The translations under genes and the position numbers were made by a program. The notes beneath the pieces are model-generated. The model worked only from the letters and a program-made list of their open reading frames with translations, ran no database searches and was not told the DNA's origin. A DNA stretch of 64,000 nucleotides, taken from Vibrio tritonius (GTDB taxonomy: Bacteria; Pseudomonadota; Gammaproteobacteria; Enterobacterales; Vibrionaceae). The DNA is taken from the NCBI RefSeq assembly GCF_001547935.1, contig NZ_AP014635.1:3038001-3102000 (forward strand), in the 5' to 3' direction. Below are positions 1 to 9,418 of the stretch, in pieces (position 1 is the first letter of the stretch; each line of letters starts with the position of its first letter).

Positions 1-736
1 AATCGCGATCTTCATGTTCGACTTCCCGTTGCCCGATTAAACCTTGGTACTGCTCAAACGTGGTGATCATATAATTCACCTGCGTTGGAACACCTTCATA
101 ACGAGTACCGTTGTACATTGTAATCACTTGGCGCCCATCACTCAGCTCTTTTACGTCCCCTGAATTAGAGAACATAACACTTGGCAAAACAGACTCTCTC
201 GGTGTTAGTTGAGCAACAAACACATTCGACAATTTCTTGTTTTCAATGTCATCAATAAACACAACCGAAGAACCATCTGGTGAACGTTGGAATTGCCCTT
301 TTTGCAGCAGATCAACACTGTTATCCGCAGATAATTGCTCCATTAATTGAGCAACTTTATCTTGACTCCAAGGGGATAACCACCACGAGTTAAAGGCCGC
401 AGCAGCTGACGTGATTAGCGCCAGATACAATGCAGCCCGAACTAAAAATTTATTACCAATGCCTGTGGCATTCATCACGGTAATTTCGCTTTCCGCGTAC
501 AAACGACCAAAGGTCAGCAAAATACCTATATACAAACTCAATGGCAGCATCAAAAGCCCCATTGATGGCATATTCAACCCTACGACAGATAAAATCATTC
601 GTGCAGGAATTTCGCCATCAGAAGCATCAGCTAAAACCCGGATAAACTTCTGGCTCAGAAACACTAGAAAAAGTACAAAAAAGATAGCAAATTGACTCTT
701 TAGTGTTTCGCGGATCAAATATCGGACAATAATCAC
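1..736 (-). CDS. lptF: LPS export permease LptF (3' part lies beyond the window)
   Basis: Inner-membrane permease subunit of the LptB2FGC transporter that extracts lipopolysaccharide from the inner membrane. Reading the minus strand from a GTG at 736 gives a protein starting MIIVRYLIRETLKSQFA. A first membrane helix follows, then segments such as GLNMPSMGLLMLPLSLYIGIL and the start of the periplasmic domain, typical of the YjgP/YjgQ family. The frame stays open to base 1, so about the first 245 residues are present and the C-terminal part is missing. It diverges from pepA, as is usual in Vibrio and enterics. The GTG start is chosen because no in-frame ATG precedes the first helix. The partner lptC, lptA and lptB genes lie elsewhere in this window. 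Confidence 0.9.
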   Translation of the reverse strand, partial: MIIVRYLIRETLKSQFAIFFVLFLVFLSQKFIRVLADASDGEIPARMILSVVGLNMPSMGLLMLPLSLYIGILLTFGRLYAESEITVMNATGIGNKFLVRAALYLALITSAAAAFNSWWLSPWSQDKVAQLMEQLSADNSVDLLQKGQFQRSPDGSSVVFIDDIENKKLSNVFVAQLTPRESVLPSVMFSNSGDVKELSDGRQVITMYNGTRYEGVPTQVNYMITTFEQYQGLIGQREVEHEDRD

Positions 737-927
737 GCTGAAATTACCTATACAAAACTTGTTTTTTTGATTGAATCACTATAATTTCTCGTTGAACCTT
801 TTATTTTTGAAATTTTCACTATTTGTTAGCACTCAACTTTAAAAGGTAGTTCCCTTTAGGGATTCAACAAGTAAGAGTGCATTATCCAACATTTAGTTCT
901 ATTTGTCTTTAGGATGTAGGAGTACGC

Positions 928-2436
928 ATGGAGTTCAGTGTTAAAAGTGGTAGCCCAGAGAAACAGCGTAGCGCATGTATCGTTGTGGGTGTATTCGAAC
1001 CACGCCGCCTTTCTCCAGTGGCTGAACAACTCGATAAGATCAGTGACGGATATATTAGCTCACTGCTTCGTCGCGGAGATCTGGAGGGTAAACCGGGACA
1101 GATGCTACTGCTGCATCAAGTACCGGGAGTTCTGTCTGAACGTGTTTTGCTTGTTGGCTGTGGTAAAGAACGCGAACTGGGTGAACGTCAGTATAAAGAA
1201 ATTATTCAAAAAACAATCAGTACATTGAACGAAACAGGTTCAATGGAAGCCGTATGCTTCCTAACTGAGTTACATGTCAAAGGTCGCGATACCTATTGGA
1301 AAGTACGCCAAGCGGTTGAGGCTACCAAAGATGGTTTATACACATTCGATCAATTCAAATCCGTAAAACCCGAGACTCGCCGCCCACTACGTAAATTAGT
1401 ATTTAACGTACCAACGCGCCGAGAATTGAACTTAGGTGAGAAAGCGATCGCGCATGGTCTTGCGATTGCATCAGGTGTAAAAGCCTGTAAAGACCTTGGT
1501 AACATGCCACCAAACATCGCAAACCCTGCATACCTTGCTTCTCAAGCTCGTCGCCTTGCAGATGATTACGAAACTGTCTCGACCAAAATCATTGGTGAGG
1601 AAGAGATGGAAAAACTGGGCATGTATTCTTACCTAGCCGTAGGTCGTGGTTCGAAAAACGAATCCATGATGTCGGTAATTGAATACAAGGGCAACCCAGA
1701 CGAAACCGCAAAGCCTATCGTGCTTGTGGGTAAAGGTCTGACTTTTGACTCAGGCGGTATCTCATTGAAACCAGGCGCAGGCATGGACGAAATGAAATAC
1801 GATATGTGTGGTGCAGCTTCGGTATTCGGCGCAATGAGAGCGTTGGCAGAAATGAACCTGCCGATCAATGTTACTACTGTGCTGGCTGGATGTGAAAACA
1901 TGCCTGGTAGTCAAGCGTACCGCCCGGGTGACATCCTAACCACAATGTCAGGTCAAACTGTTGAAGTATTGAATACCGATGCGGAAGGCCGTTTAGTACT
2001 TTGTGACGCATTAACATATGTTGAACGTTTCGAACCAGAATGCGTTATCGATATTGCAACTCTAACTGGCGCATGTGTTGTGGCTCTTGGTCACCATATT
2101 AGTGGCGTGATGGCGAACCATAACCCACTTGCCCATGAAATCGTGAACGCTTCTGAACAAGCAAGTGATCGTGCATGGCGTCTGCCTCTAGCCGACGAGT
2201 ACCACGAACAACTAAAAAGCCCATTTGCTGATATGGCAAACATTGGTGGTAGTCCAGGTGGTGCCATTACTGCAGGTTGTTTCTTATCGAAATTTGCTAA
2301 GAAATATAACTGGGCTCACATTGACATTGCAGGTACAGCATGGAAATCTGGAGCAGCAAAAGGCTCAACCGGTCGTCCGGTCTCTTTGCTTGTCCAATTC
2401 TTGCTTAACCGCAGTGGCCTTGAGACGGAAGAATAA
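928..2436 (+). CDS. pepA: Leucyl aminopeptidase (cytosol aminopeptidase) PepA
   Basis: Metal-dependent M17 aminopeptidase that removes N-terminal residues from peptides in the cytoplasm. In E. coli the same protein also binds DNA, as a cofactor in site-specific recombination and carAB control. The length of 502 aa is normal. The C-terminal catalytic domain carries the two-metal site: [16 protein letters not shown] around residue 270 and the family signature NTDAEGRL at about 349-356. The N-terminal domain is present and intact. The ATG follows AGGATGTAGGAG. It is followed by a strong terminator, then holC and valS, the conserved pepA-holC-valS order. Nothing unusual is seen. Confidence 0.97.
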   Translation: MEFSVKSGSPEKQRSACIVVGVFEPRRLSPVAEQLDKISDGYISSLLRRGDLEGKPGQMLLLHQVPGVLSERVLLVGCGKERELGERQYKEIIQKTISTLNETGSMEAVCFLTELHVKGRDTYWKVRQAVEATKDGLYTFDQFKSVKPETRRPLRKLVFNVPTRRELNLGEKAIAHGLAIASGVKACKDLGNMPPNIANPAYLASQARRLADDYETVSTKIIGEEEMEKLGMYSYLAVGRGSKNESMMSVIEYKGNPDETAKPIVLVGKGLTFDSGGISLKPGAGMDEMKYDMCGAASVFGAMRALAEMNLPINVTTVLAGCENMPGSQAYRPGDILTTMSGQTVEVLNTDAEGRLVLCDALTYVERFEPECVIDIATLTGACVVALGHHISGVMANHNPLAHEIVNASEQASDRAWRLPLADEYHEQLKSPFADMANIGGSPGGAITAGCFLSKFAKKYNWAHIDIAGTAWKSGAAKGSTGRPVSLLVQFLLNRSGLETEE

Positions 2437-2442
2437 TCTCAA

Positions 2443-2469
2443 TAAAAGGGCCGCAAGGCCCTTTTTTAA
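2443..2469 (+). terminator. Rho-independent terminator after pepA
   Basis: Stem AAAAGGGCC / GGCCCTTTT with a GCAA tetraloop, followed by a T run, a few bases after the pepA stop. It probably separates pepA from holC-valS at least partly. Confidence 0.88.
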
Positions 2470-2490
2470 TGCTCATAACGGATTTTTTTC

Positions 2491-2940
2491 ATGGCAATGG
2501 CAACTTTTTACATCGTCAAAGATAACTCACCTCAAGTCCACACTGCAGGGCTTGAACAATATGTCGTGTTTCTTTGCCAACACTTTGCAAATCAAGGTGC
2601 AAAAGTTTACCTACAATGCCAAGATAAATCCCATGCAGAGCATTTCGCTGAGCTCTTTTGGCAAGTGGAACCGAGTGTATTCATCGCCCACAACTTGGTG
2701 GGTGAAGGGCCTAAATATGGTACTCATATTGAAATAGGCCATGTTGGTGCAAAACCGTCTTATCAACGTCAATTAGCAATAAATGTGGCGGATAATCAGA
2801 CAACCTTTGCGCACAACTTCGCTGAAGTGATAGACTTCGTTCCTTGTGAAGAAAATGCGAAACAACGGTCTCGAGAGCGATATAAACTCTATCGCCAAGC
2901 AGGATATCAACTGCAGACTATCGAGATTCAATATCCATAA
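2491..2940 (+). CDS. holC: DNA polymerase III chi subunit HolC
   Basis: Chi subunit of the DNA polymerase III clamp-loader complex. It links the tau/psi assembly to single-stranded DNA-binding protein at the replication fork. The 149-aa product begins MAMATFYIVKDNS, matching the start of the E. coli protein. It contains the conserved blocks FIAHNLVGEGPKYGTHIEIG in the middle, and VIDFVPCEENAKQRSRERYKLYR near the C terminus. An ATG two codons downstream is an alternative start. It sits between pepA and valS as in other gammaproteobacteria. Confidence 0.95.
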   Translation: MAMATFYIVKDNSPQVHTAGLEQYVVFLCQHFANQGAKVYLQCQDKSHAEHFAELFWQVEPSVFIAHNLVGEGPKYGTHIEIGHVGAKPSYQRQLAINVADNQTTFAHNFAEVIDFVPCEENAKQRSRERYKLYRQAGYQLQTIEIQYP

Positions 2941-3032
2941 CAGTTCATCCTTATAGTTAAGCTCTCTTGACCAGAGAACTCACTTATGAAGATTGACTGA
3001 ATTAACCATCAAAGTATCCATCTAAGAGCACT

Positions 3033-5894
3033 ATGGAAAAGACATACAACCCAACATCTATCGAACAAGATCTGTATAAGACTTGGGAAGAACAAGGCTA
3101 CTTTAAGCCACACGGTGATACGACTAAGCCTGCTTACAGCATCGTTATTCCGCCACCAAACGTCACTGGTAGCCTACATATGGGTCACGCCTTCCAAGAT
3201 ACCATCATGGATACTCTGATCCGTTGTCAGCGTATGAAAGGCAACAACACTTTGTGGCAAGTGGGTACCGACCACGCGGGCATCGCAACCCAAATGGTCG
3301 TAGAGCGTAAGATTGCTGCTGAAGAAGAAAAGACCAAACACGACTACGGTCGCGATGCTTTCATCGACAAAATTTGGGAATGGAAAGGCGAATCTGGTGG
3401 TAACATCACACGCCAACTTCGTCGCCTAGGCGCATCTGTCGACTGGGATCGTGAACGCTTCACTATGGATGAAGGTTTCTCAAACGCAGTACAAGAAGTG
3501 TTTGTACGCCTATTTAAAGAAGACCTGATCTACCGTGGTAAACGCCTTGTTAACTGGGATCCAAAACTGCACACAGCGATCTCAGATCTAGAAGTTGAAA
3601 ACAAAGATAAAAAAGGCCACATGTGGCACTTCCGCTACCCGCTAGCAGATGGCGTGAAAACAGCAGAAGGCAAAGACTACATCGTTGTTGCAACCACTCG
3701 TCCAGAAACCATGCTGGGTGATACTGGCGTTGCGGTTAACCCAGAAGATCCACGTTACAAAGATCTGATTGGTAAAGAAATCCTACTTCCTATCGTTGAT
3801 CGTCGTATTCCTATCGTAGGTGACGAACACGCCGATATGGAAAAAGGTACTGGCTGTGTGAAAATCACCCCAGCGCACGACTTTAACGACTACGAAGTTG
3901 GTAAACGTCACAACCTACCAATGATCAACATCTTTACTCTAGATGCGAACGTTCGTAATGCTGCAGAAGTGTTCACAACTAAAGGTGAGCCAAGCGATGT
4001 TTACGCAACTGACATTCCAGAGCGTTACCAAGGTATGGAACGTTTTGCAGCACGTAAAGCGATCGTAGCGGAATTTGAACAGCTTGGTCTTCTAGTTGAA
4101 ATCAAAGATCACGATTTAACTATTCCTTACGGCGACCGTGGTGGCGTAGTTATCGAACCAATGCTAACTGACCAATGGTATGTACGTACTGCAACTCTTG
4201 CAGAACCTGCAATCAAAGCCGTTGAAGATGGCGATATCCAATTCGTACCACAACAATACGAAAACATGTACTTCTCTTGGATGCGTGACATTCAAGACTG
4301 GTGTATCTCTCGTCAACTTTGGTGGGGTCACCGCATCCCTGCATGGTACGACGCAGAAGGTAATGTTTACGTAGGTCGTAGCGAAGAAGAAGTTCGTCAA
4401 GAAAATAACCTGTCAGCAGACGTTGCACTACGTCAAGACGACGACGTTCTTGATACTTGGTTCTCTTCTGCACTGTGGACTTTCGGTACTCAAGGCTGGC
4501 CAGAACAGACGCCTGATCTTGCAACCTTCCACCCAACTGACGTGTTGGTAACAGGTTTCGACATCATCTTCTTCTGGGTTGCTCGTATGATCATGATGAC
4601 CATGCACTTCATCAAAGATGAAGACGGCAAGCCACAAGTACCATTCAAAACCGTTTACGTAACCGGTCTAATCCGTGACGAAAATGGCGACAAGATGTCG
4701 AAATCGAAAGGTAACGTACTTGACCCAATCGACATGATTGACGGTATCGATCTTGAGTCTCTAGTGACTAAGCGTACTGGCAACATGATGCAGCCTCAAT
4801 TGGCAGCGAAGATTGAGAAGAACACACGTAAGACGTTTGAAAACGGTATCGAAGCCTACGGTACAGACGCACTACGTTTCACTCTTGCAGCAATGGCATC
4901 GACTGGTCGTGATATCAACTGGGATATGAAACGTCTAGAAGGTTACCGTAACTTCTGTAACAAACTATGGAACGCAAGCCGTTACGTAATGATGAACACA
5001 GAAGAGCAAGACTGTGGCTTTGCTGTAGGTGCTGAACTTGAGTACTCACTAGCCGACAAATGGATTGAATCTCAGTTTGAATTGGCAGCGAAAACGTTCA
5101 ACGAACATATCGACAACTTCCGTCTAGATATGGCAGCGAACACGCTATACGAATTCATCTGGAACCAATTCTGTGACTGGTACCTAGAGCTAACTAAGCC
5201 GGTTCTATGGAAAGGTACAGAAGCTCAGCAACGTGCGACTCGCCGTACACTGATCACTGTTCTAGAGAAAACTCTTCGCCTAGCACACCCAGTGATCCCA
5301 TACATCACTGAAACTATCTGGCAAAGCATCAAGCCTCTAGTAGACGGTGTATCTGGTGAAACCATCATGCTGCAAGCACTACCTCAATACAACGAAGCGA
5401 ACTTCCACCAAGAAGCGCTCGATGACATTGAGTGGGTGAAAGCTTTCATCACTAGCATCCGCAACCTACGTGCTGAATACGACATCAACCCTGGTAAACC
5501 ACTAGAGGTAATGTTGAAAGCGGCTAACGATGTTGACGCAAACCGTCTAGAAACATGTAAACAAGTGCTTGTTTCTCTAGCGAAACTAGAAAGTGTACGT
5601 GTGATTACTGATGGCGAAACGCTACCAGCATGTGCAACGGCACTTGTGGCGAAATCTGAACTGCTTATCCCAATGGCAGGCTTGATCGACAAAGATGCAG
5701 AACTCGCTCGTCTAGCGAAAGAAATCGCCAAAACTCAAGGTGAAATCAAACGCATCGAAGGCAAGCTAGGTAACGAAGGTTTCGTAGCGAAAGCACCTGA
5801 AGCAGTTATCGCGAAAGAACGTGAGAAGCTAGCCGGTTACCAAGACGCTCTGGCGAAACTAGAAGAGCAAAAAGTGACTATCGCAGCACTTTAA
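3033..5894 (+). CDS. valS: Valyl-tRNA synthetase
   Basis: Class I aminoacyl-tRNA synthetase charging tRNA-Val, with an editing domain that hydrolyses misacylated Thr-tRNA. The 953-aa product has the HIGH-type motif HMGH within [13 protein letters not shown] near residue 45. It also has the editing-domain block [19 protein letters not shown], the KMSKS loop in [13 protein letters not shown], and a C-terminal coiled coil rich in Lys and Glu. Length is almost identical to the E. coli enzyme. The codon choice is strongly biased, as expected for a highly expressed gene. A good terminator follows. Confidence 0.98.
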   Translation: MEKTYNPTSIEQDLYKTWEEQGYFKPHGDTTKPAYSIVIPPPNVTGSLHMGHAFQDTIMDTLIRCQRMKGNNTLWQVGTDHAGIATQMVVERKIAAEEEKTKHDYGRDAFIDKIWEWKGESGGNITRQLRRLGASVDWDRERFTMDEGFSNAVQEVFVRLFKEDLIYRGKRLVNWDPKLHTAISDLEVENKDKKGHMWHFRYPLADGVKTAEGKDYIVVATTRPETMLGDTGVAVNPEDPRYKDLIGKEILLPIVDRRIPIVGDEHADMEKGTGCVKITPAHDFNDYEVGKRHNLPMINIFTLDANVRNAAEVFTTKGEPSDVYATDIPERYQGMERFAARKAIVAEFEQLGLLVEIKDHDLTIPYGDRGGVVIEPMLTDQWYVRTATLAEPAIKAVEDGDIQFVPQQYENMYFSWMRDIQDWCISRQLWWGHRIPAWYDAEGNVYVGRSEEEVRQENNLSADVALRQDDDVLDTWFSSALWTFGTQGWPEQTPDLATFHPTDVLVTGFDIIFFWVARMIMMTMHFIKDEDGKPQVPFKTVYVTGLIRDENGDKMSKSKGNVLDPIDMIDGIDLESLVTKRTGNMMQPQLAAKIEKNTRKTFENGIEAYGTDALRFTLAAMASTGRDINWDMKRLEGYRNFCNKLWNASRYVMMNTEEQDCGFAVGAELEYSLADKWIESQFELAAKTFNEHIDNFRLDMAANTLYEFIWNQFCDWYLELTKPVLWKGTEAQQRATRRTLITVLEKTLRLAHPVIPYITETIWQSIKPLVDGVSGETIMLQALPQYNEANFHQEALDDIEWVKAFITSIRNLRAEYDINPGKPLEVMLKAANDVDANRLETCKQVLVSLAKLESVRVITDGETLPACATALVAKSELLIPMAGLIDKDAELARLAKEIAKTQGEIKRIEGKLGNEGFVAKAPEAVIAKEREKLAGYQDALAKLEEQKVTIAAL

Positions 5895-5911
5895 TCTCAC
5901 TCTAGAAACGA

Positions 5912-5941
5912 CAAAAGGCAGCCTCGGCTGCCTTTTTTGTT
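5912..5941 (+). terminator. Rho-independent terminator after valS
   Basis: Stem AAAGGCAGCC / GGCTGCCTTT with a short loop and six T residues. It lies 18 bases after the valS stop, so it ends the valS transcript; the convergent dehydrogenase gene stops at 6005. Confidence 0.9.
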
Positions 5942-6004
5942 GTCTCTTTATCTCTTTACTAGATAAGATCAAGATGTGATTAAGAGTGGGATTCACACAC
6001 AGAA

Positions 6005-6967
6005 TCAAACCACGCGGTTTTGCTCTTTGCCTTGCAAAAAGGCGTCGATATTCTCAATCAAAATCTCAGCTAAACGGGTAATCGCCGAATCACTGCCCCA
6101 AGCGACATGTGGCGTTAAAATCAGATTCGGTAAATCCGCATTAGCAATTAATGGATTGCTCTTATCCGCCGGCTCTTGAGTGAAAACATCCACACCAGCC
6201 CCTGCAATCACACCTTGTTTAAGCGCAGCAACTAATGCAGACTCTTCCACTAAGCCTCCGCGACCGGTATTGATTAATAGCGCCGAAGGCTTCATCTGTG
6301 CGAGCTCTGCTTGACCAATCAAATTACGAGTGTGCTCGCTTAAAGGACAATGCAGAGATACGACATCCGCCTGTGCTAACACCTGTTCAAAAGGAAGATA
6401 CCCAGAGCGACACTCGGTTTTACCTTTGTGTTCAGCAAACACCACGTTCATACCCAACGCTTGTGCCACCAGCGCTAAAGACTGCCCTAACACACCACCG
6501 CCAATAATGCCCAACGTTGAGCCAGCAATATCACCAATGGGATGAGTAAAGAAACAAAATTGATTATTACGTTGCCACTCACCCGCCATAATGTCTTGAT
6601 GATAGCCACGCAAATTTCTACGCAGAGCAAATATTAGCGCAATCACATGTTCAGGCACCGATTTCGTCGCATATCCCTGCACGTTTGCCACCGCAATACC
6701 ATGCTCACGACAATAATCGATATCGACGTTATTAAAACCTGTCGCGGAAACCGCGATAAGTTTCACTTGTGGAAGTTGGGATAACACCGCCGCATCCAGC
6801 ACGACTTTATTGGTGATGATGACATCGGCACCTTGGCTGCGTTCTACCGTCTGATCTGGAGAGGTAAAATCGAATTCGCGCCAATGATGCTCGAGAGAAA
6901 GTGTAGGAACAACGATCTGTTCAGGGATCGTTGCTCTATCGAGAAAGACGATGGTGGGTGTAGACAT
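6005..6967 (-). CDS. D-2-hydroxyacid dehydrogenase (glycerate/hydroxypyruvate reductase type)
   Basis: NAD(P)-dependent D-isomer 2-hydroxyacid dehydrogenase, about 320 aa, cytoplasmic. The Rossmann motif GIIGGGVLGQSLA is in the middle. The catalytic Arg is in LINTGRGGLVEESAL, the Glu in GAGVDVFTQEPA, and the His in ILTPHVAWGS. The arrangement resembles the glycerate dehydrogenase / hydroxypyruvate reductase branch (HprA-like) rather than SerA, because there is no C-terminal ACT domain. I chose the ATG at 6967 (MSTPTIVFLDRA). The longer frame from 6994 adds nine residues of no family character and runs almost into the stop of rluA. It is probably cotranscribed with rluA. The true substrate is not evident from sequence. 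Confidence 0.9.
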   Translation of the reverse strand: MSTPTIVFLDRATIPEQIVVPTLSLEHHWREFDFTSPDQTVERSQGADVIITNKVVLDAAVLSQLPQVKLIAVSATGFNNVDIDYCREHGIAVANVQGYATKSVPEHVIALIFALRRNLRGYHQDIMAGEWQRNNQFCFFTHPIGDIAGSTLGIIGGGVLGQSLALVAQALGMNVVFAEHKGKTECRSGYLPFEQVLAQADVVSLHCPLSEHTRNLIGQAELAQMKPSALLINTGRGGLVEESALVAALKQGVIAGAGVDVFTQEPADKSNPLIANADLPNLILTPHVAWGSDSAITRLAEILIENIDAFLQGKEQNRVV

Positions 6968-6996
6968 ATGAACTCCATGTCCGTTCCCCACCAAGC

Positions 6997-7734
6997 TTAA
7001 GGATGAGGTAACGTTTTGTAATCAGGTAACTTACGTTCAGGATCGAAATGCTCGAAGATCTCTTCTTTCGCCTCTGGATAAAAATCACAAGGAACGAAGA
7101 TAGAACGTAACCAATGGCTACGAGGATGATAAAAGCTCAACTCTGCCGCATGCAAGTGCAAACGGTCAGAAAAATCAATCGCTTCTTGATGAGCATAAAA
7201 CTCATCGCCAACTATCGGATGCCCAATCGCCAACATGTGTACACGCAGTTGGTGCGAACGTCCTGTCACGGGTAACAAACGCACTACTGAGGTTTTCTCT
7301 TCGCGCTTCACCACTTGATATAACGTCTTCGATGGCTTGCCATCTTCAAAACACACTTTTTGTCTTGGGCGATTAGGCCAATCACAGATCAAAGGTAAAT
7401 CAATTTCACCTTCGTCTTGTTCTGGATGTCCCCATACTCGCGCGTAGTAAATCTTATGTGTCAGACGATATTGAAATTGCTTTTTCAATGCGGCTTCTGA
7501 GTGTTTATCTTTAGCAAACACCATCAATCCAGAGGTCGACATGTCAAGACGATGTACCACTTGAATACCTGGATACTCTTGTTCCAATCGACTCCACATG
7601 CTGTCGTAATGCTCTTCCAAACGCCCAGGAACAGATAACAATCCTGATGGCTTATTTACCGCCAAGATGTATTTATCCTCAAACACTACATCGATCCAAG
7701 GGTCAACCGGGGGATGGTACTCCGTCATCGCCAT
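6997..7734 (-). CDS. rluA: Dual-specificity rRNA/tRNA pseudouridine synthase RluA
   Basis: Isomerises uridine to pseudouridine. E. coli RluA acts on U746 of 23S rRNA and U32 of several tRNAs. The 245-aa product aligns by eye with E. coli RluA from the start (MAMTEYHPP against MGMENYNPP). It has VNKPSGLLSVPG, the catalytic-Asp motif VHRLDMSTSGLMVFA, LPLICDWPNRPRQKVC, and VTGRSHQLRVHMLAIGHPI. It has no S4 domain, as expected for RluA. The C terminus is about 25 residues longer than in E. coli. Nearby rapA is its usual neighbour; here a transporter gene has come between them. Confidence 0.93.
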   Translation of the reverse strand: MAMTEYHPPVDPWIDVVFEDKYILAVNKPSGLLSVPGRLEEHYDSMWSRLEQEYPGIQVVHRLDMSTSGLMVFAKDKHSEAALKKQFQYRLTHKIYYARVWGHPEQDEGEIDLPLICDWPNRPRQKVCFEDGKPSKTLYQVVKREEKTSVVRLLPVTGRSHQLRVHMLAIGHPIVGDEFYAHQEAIDFSDRLHLHAAELSFYHPRSHWLRSIFVPCDFYPEAKEEIFEHFDPERKLPDYKTLPHP

Positions 7735-8077
7735 GATTATTTCGCTCTAAATTAGTAAAAAACGCGGCATTATATACTGAAAGGCAGCCTCTGGGCAGAG
7801 GCAGCACGACTGTTCCGCACATACCTATTCATCACTCTCTTTTCACCATTTATATTTTCTAATTCCCTCAATGCAGGGGTTTAAACCAGTTATTCCTATG
7901 GTTTTTTGCAGCCAAGCAGAATAAAAAACCAGTAGTAAATTATTTTTAGCACATGCGTAAATAATGATTGACACCAAGTCGACATATGATATCAATCATA
8001 ACTCTTGACAAGAAAAAGAGGCCAATAAATGGCCCTATTTAATCACAACAGTAAAGCACTACGCTAAAGGAATTCCC
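7735..8077. other. Intergenic region, 343 bp, between rluA and the Nramp-family gene
   Basis: AT-rich, no convincing ORF. It holds the rluA upstream region and, near its right end, a promoter-like TTGACA at 7968-7973 and a 16-bp palindrome, listed separately. A ribosome binding site (AAAGGAATTCCC) precedes the ATG at 8078. Confidence 0.6.
7985..8000. promoter_or_regulatory. Palindromic operator candidate upstream of the Nramp-family gene
   Basis: Perfect 6-4-6 palindrome TATGAT-ATCA-ATCATA about 80 bases before the ATG. It overlaps the likely -10 region: TTGACA at 7968-7973 is followed after 16 bases by TATCAA. Position and AT-rich symmetry suggest a metal-responsive repressor such as Fur or MntR, but it does not match the 19-bp Fur consensus closely. 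Which regulator binds, if any, is inference. Confidence 0.35.
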
Positions 8078-9349
8078 ATGGAAAATGCCGTTCCATACTC
8101 TGCGCAAAAAACAGGCGCATTACGCCAACTTATTCAATCACTGGGCCCCGGAATCATGATGGCTGCCGCAGCCGTTGGTGGCTCACACCTTGTCGCATCA
8201 ACCCAAGCCGGAGCCATCTATGGTTGGCAACTTGCGCTACTGATTTTGTTAGTAAACCTGTTTAAATACCCATTCTTTCGCTCTGGCGTGCAGTACACAA
8301 TCGGTACCAATGAAAGCCTAGTCGAAGGTTATTCAAAAATGGGCAAACCTTATCTATGGCTATTCTTCGCATTGAGTTCAGTGTCCGCAATTGTGAACAC
8401 GGCAGCTTTACTACTATTTAGTTCGAGTCTACTAAGTTACTTTATTCCTTTTCAATTATCGATGAACGTCCTTAGTGCCATTATTCTTGCCACCTGCTTA
8501 CTGATTCTGTTTGCTGGGCAATACAAAGCTCTAGATACCTTGGCAAAAGTGATTATGGCAGTATTGACTATCGCGACATTGCTTGCATTGGTATTTGCCG
8601 TAACAGGACCGACTCACACACCGGTAGATACAGCCACCACATCTCCTTGGACAATCGCAGCCATCGGCTTTCTAGTGGTAACTATGGGCTGGATGCCAGC
8701 TCCGATTGAAGTATCAAGTATTAGCTCTATGTGGCTCAAAAGCCAAGCAAAGCAAACCAACGTAACGGCAAAATCGGCACTGTTTGATTTCAATGTGGGT
8801 TACATTGGCACGGCATTGTTAGCCCTTGTGTTCTTAGCTCTTGGTGCGATTGTATTGCACGGTAGCGGAGTACAGTTGGCTAAATCGGGAGTGGGTTTTA
8901 CTCATCAATTAGTGGGGATCTACGCGTCAACGATCGGAGAATGGTCACGCTATTTGATCGCAGTGATCGCGTTCTTCTGTATTTTTGGTAGTACGATCAC
9001 AGTGATCGATGGTTACTCTCGTGTACTGGCTGAGTCACAACGTTTATTGAAAAATGAATCATCACAAAGCCCCAAAGTATTTCAAGGGTGGATGATATTG
9101 GTATCGGTATTGGCACTTGCGATCATCTTATTCTGGGCCTCTGCACTGTTACCTATGCTCAACTTTGCGATGATTATGGCTTTTGTCACCACACCGTTTT
9201 TCGCCCTATTGAACTACATTTTGGTCACACGAACCCCATTACCTAAAGAGCTTGCGGTAGGGCCGAAACTCAAAGCACTCTCGATTGTTGGGTTAATCTA
9301 CTTGTTCGGTTTCCTTACTGTATTCATTTGGTGGAAATGGTTGATGTAA
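8078..9349 (+). CDS. Nramp-family (SLC11-like) divalent metal transporter with non-canonical metal-site motifs
   Basis: Polytopic inner-membrane protein of 423 aa with about eleven hydrophobic helices, related to the MntH/Nramp family of proton-coupled metal importers. The start LGPGIMMAAAAVGGSHLVASTQAGA (residues 22-46) aligns with Nramp helix 1. However, the canonical DPGN metal-binding motif is replaced by VGGS (about 33-36). In helix 6 the usual MPH motif is MPAPIE (206-211). It therefore belongs to a divergent Nramp subgroup whose ion is not predictable from sequence; calling it an Mn or Fe importer would be unsafe. It is a single-gene unit with its own promoter region and terminator, between rluA and rapA. 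Confidence 0.8.
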   Translation: MENAVPYSAQKTGALRQLIQSLGPGIMMAAAAVGGSHLVASTQAGAIYGWQLALLILLVNLFKYPFFRSGVQYTIGTNESLVEGYSKMGKPYLWLFFALSSVSAIVNTAALLLFSSSLLSYFIPFQLSMNVLSAIILATCLLILFAGQYKALDTLAKVIMAVLTIATLLALVFAVTGPTHTPVDTATTSPWTIAAIGFLVVTMGWMPAPIEVSSISSMWLKSQAKQTNVTAKSALFDFNVGYIGTALLALVFLALGAIVLHGSGVQLAKSGVGFTHQLVGIYASTIGEWSRYLIAVIAFFCIFGSTITVIDGYSRVLAESQRLLKNESSQSPKVFQGWMILVSVLALAIILFWASALLPMLNFAMIMAFVTTPFFALLNYILVTRTPLPKELAVGPKLKALSIVGLIYLFGFLTVFIWWKWLM

Positions 9350-9365
9350 CCTATCTCCAACGTAA

Positions 9366-9400
9366 CAAAAAGGCCTTCCATCGGAAGGCCTTTTTGTTTT
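9366..9400. terminator. Bidirectional rho-independent terminator
   Basis: Stem AAAAAGGCCTTCC / GGAAGGCCTTTTT with a short loop, T-rich on both strands. It lies between the convergent Nramp-family gene and rapA and probably serves both. Confidence 0.9.
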
Positions 9401-9418
9401 CATTTATGGGCAACGAAT

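Noticed and set aside
4164..4637. Minus-strand frames inside valS
   Set aside because: Shadows of a strongly biased real gene; no ribosome binding sites or family features.
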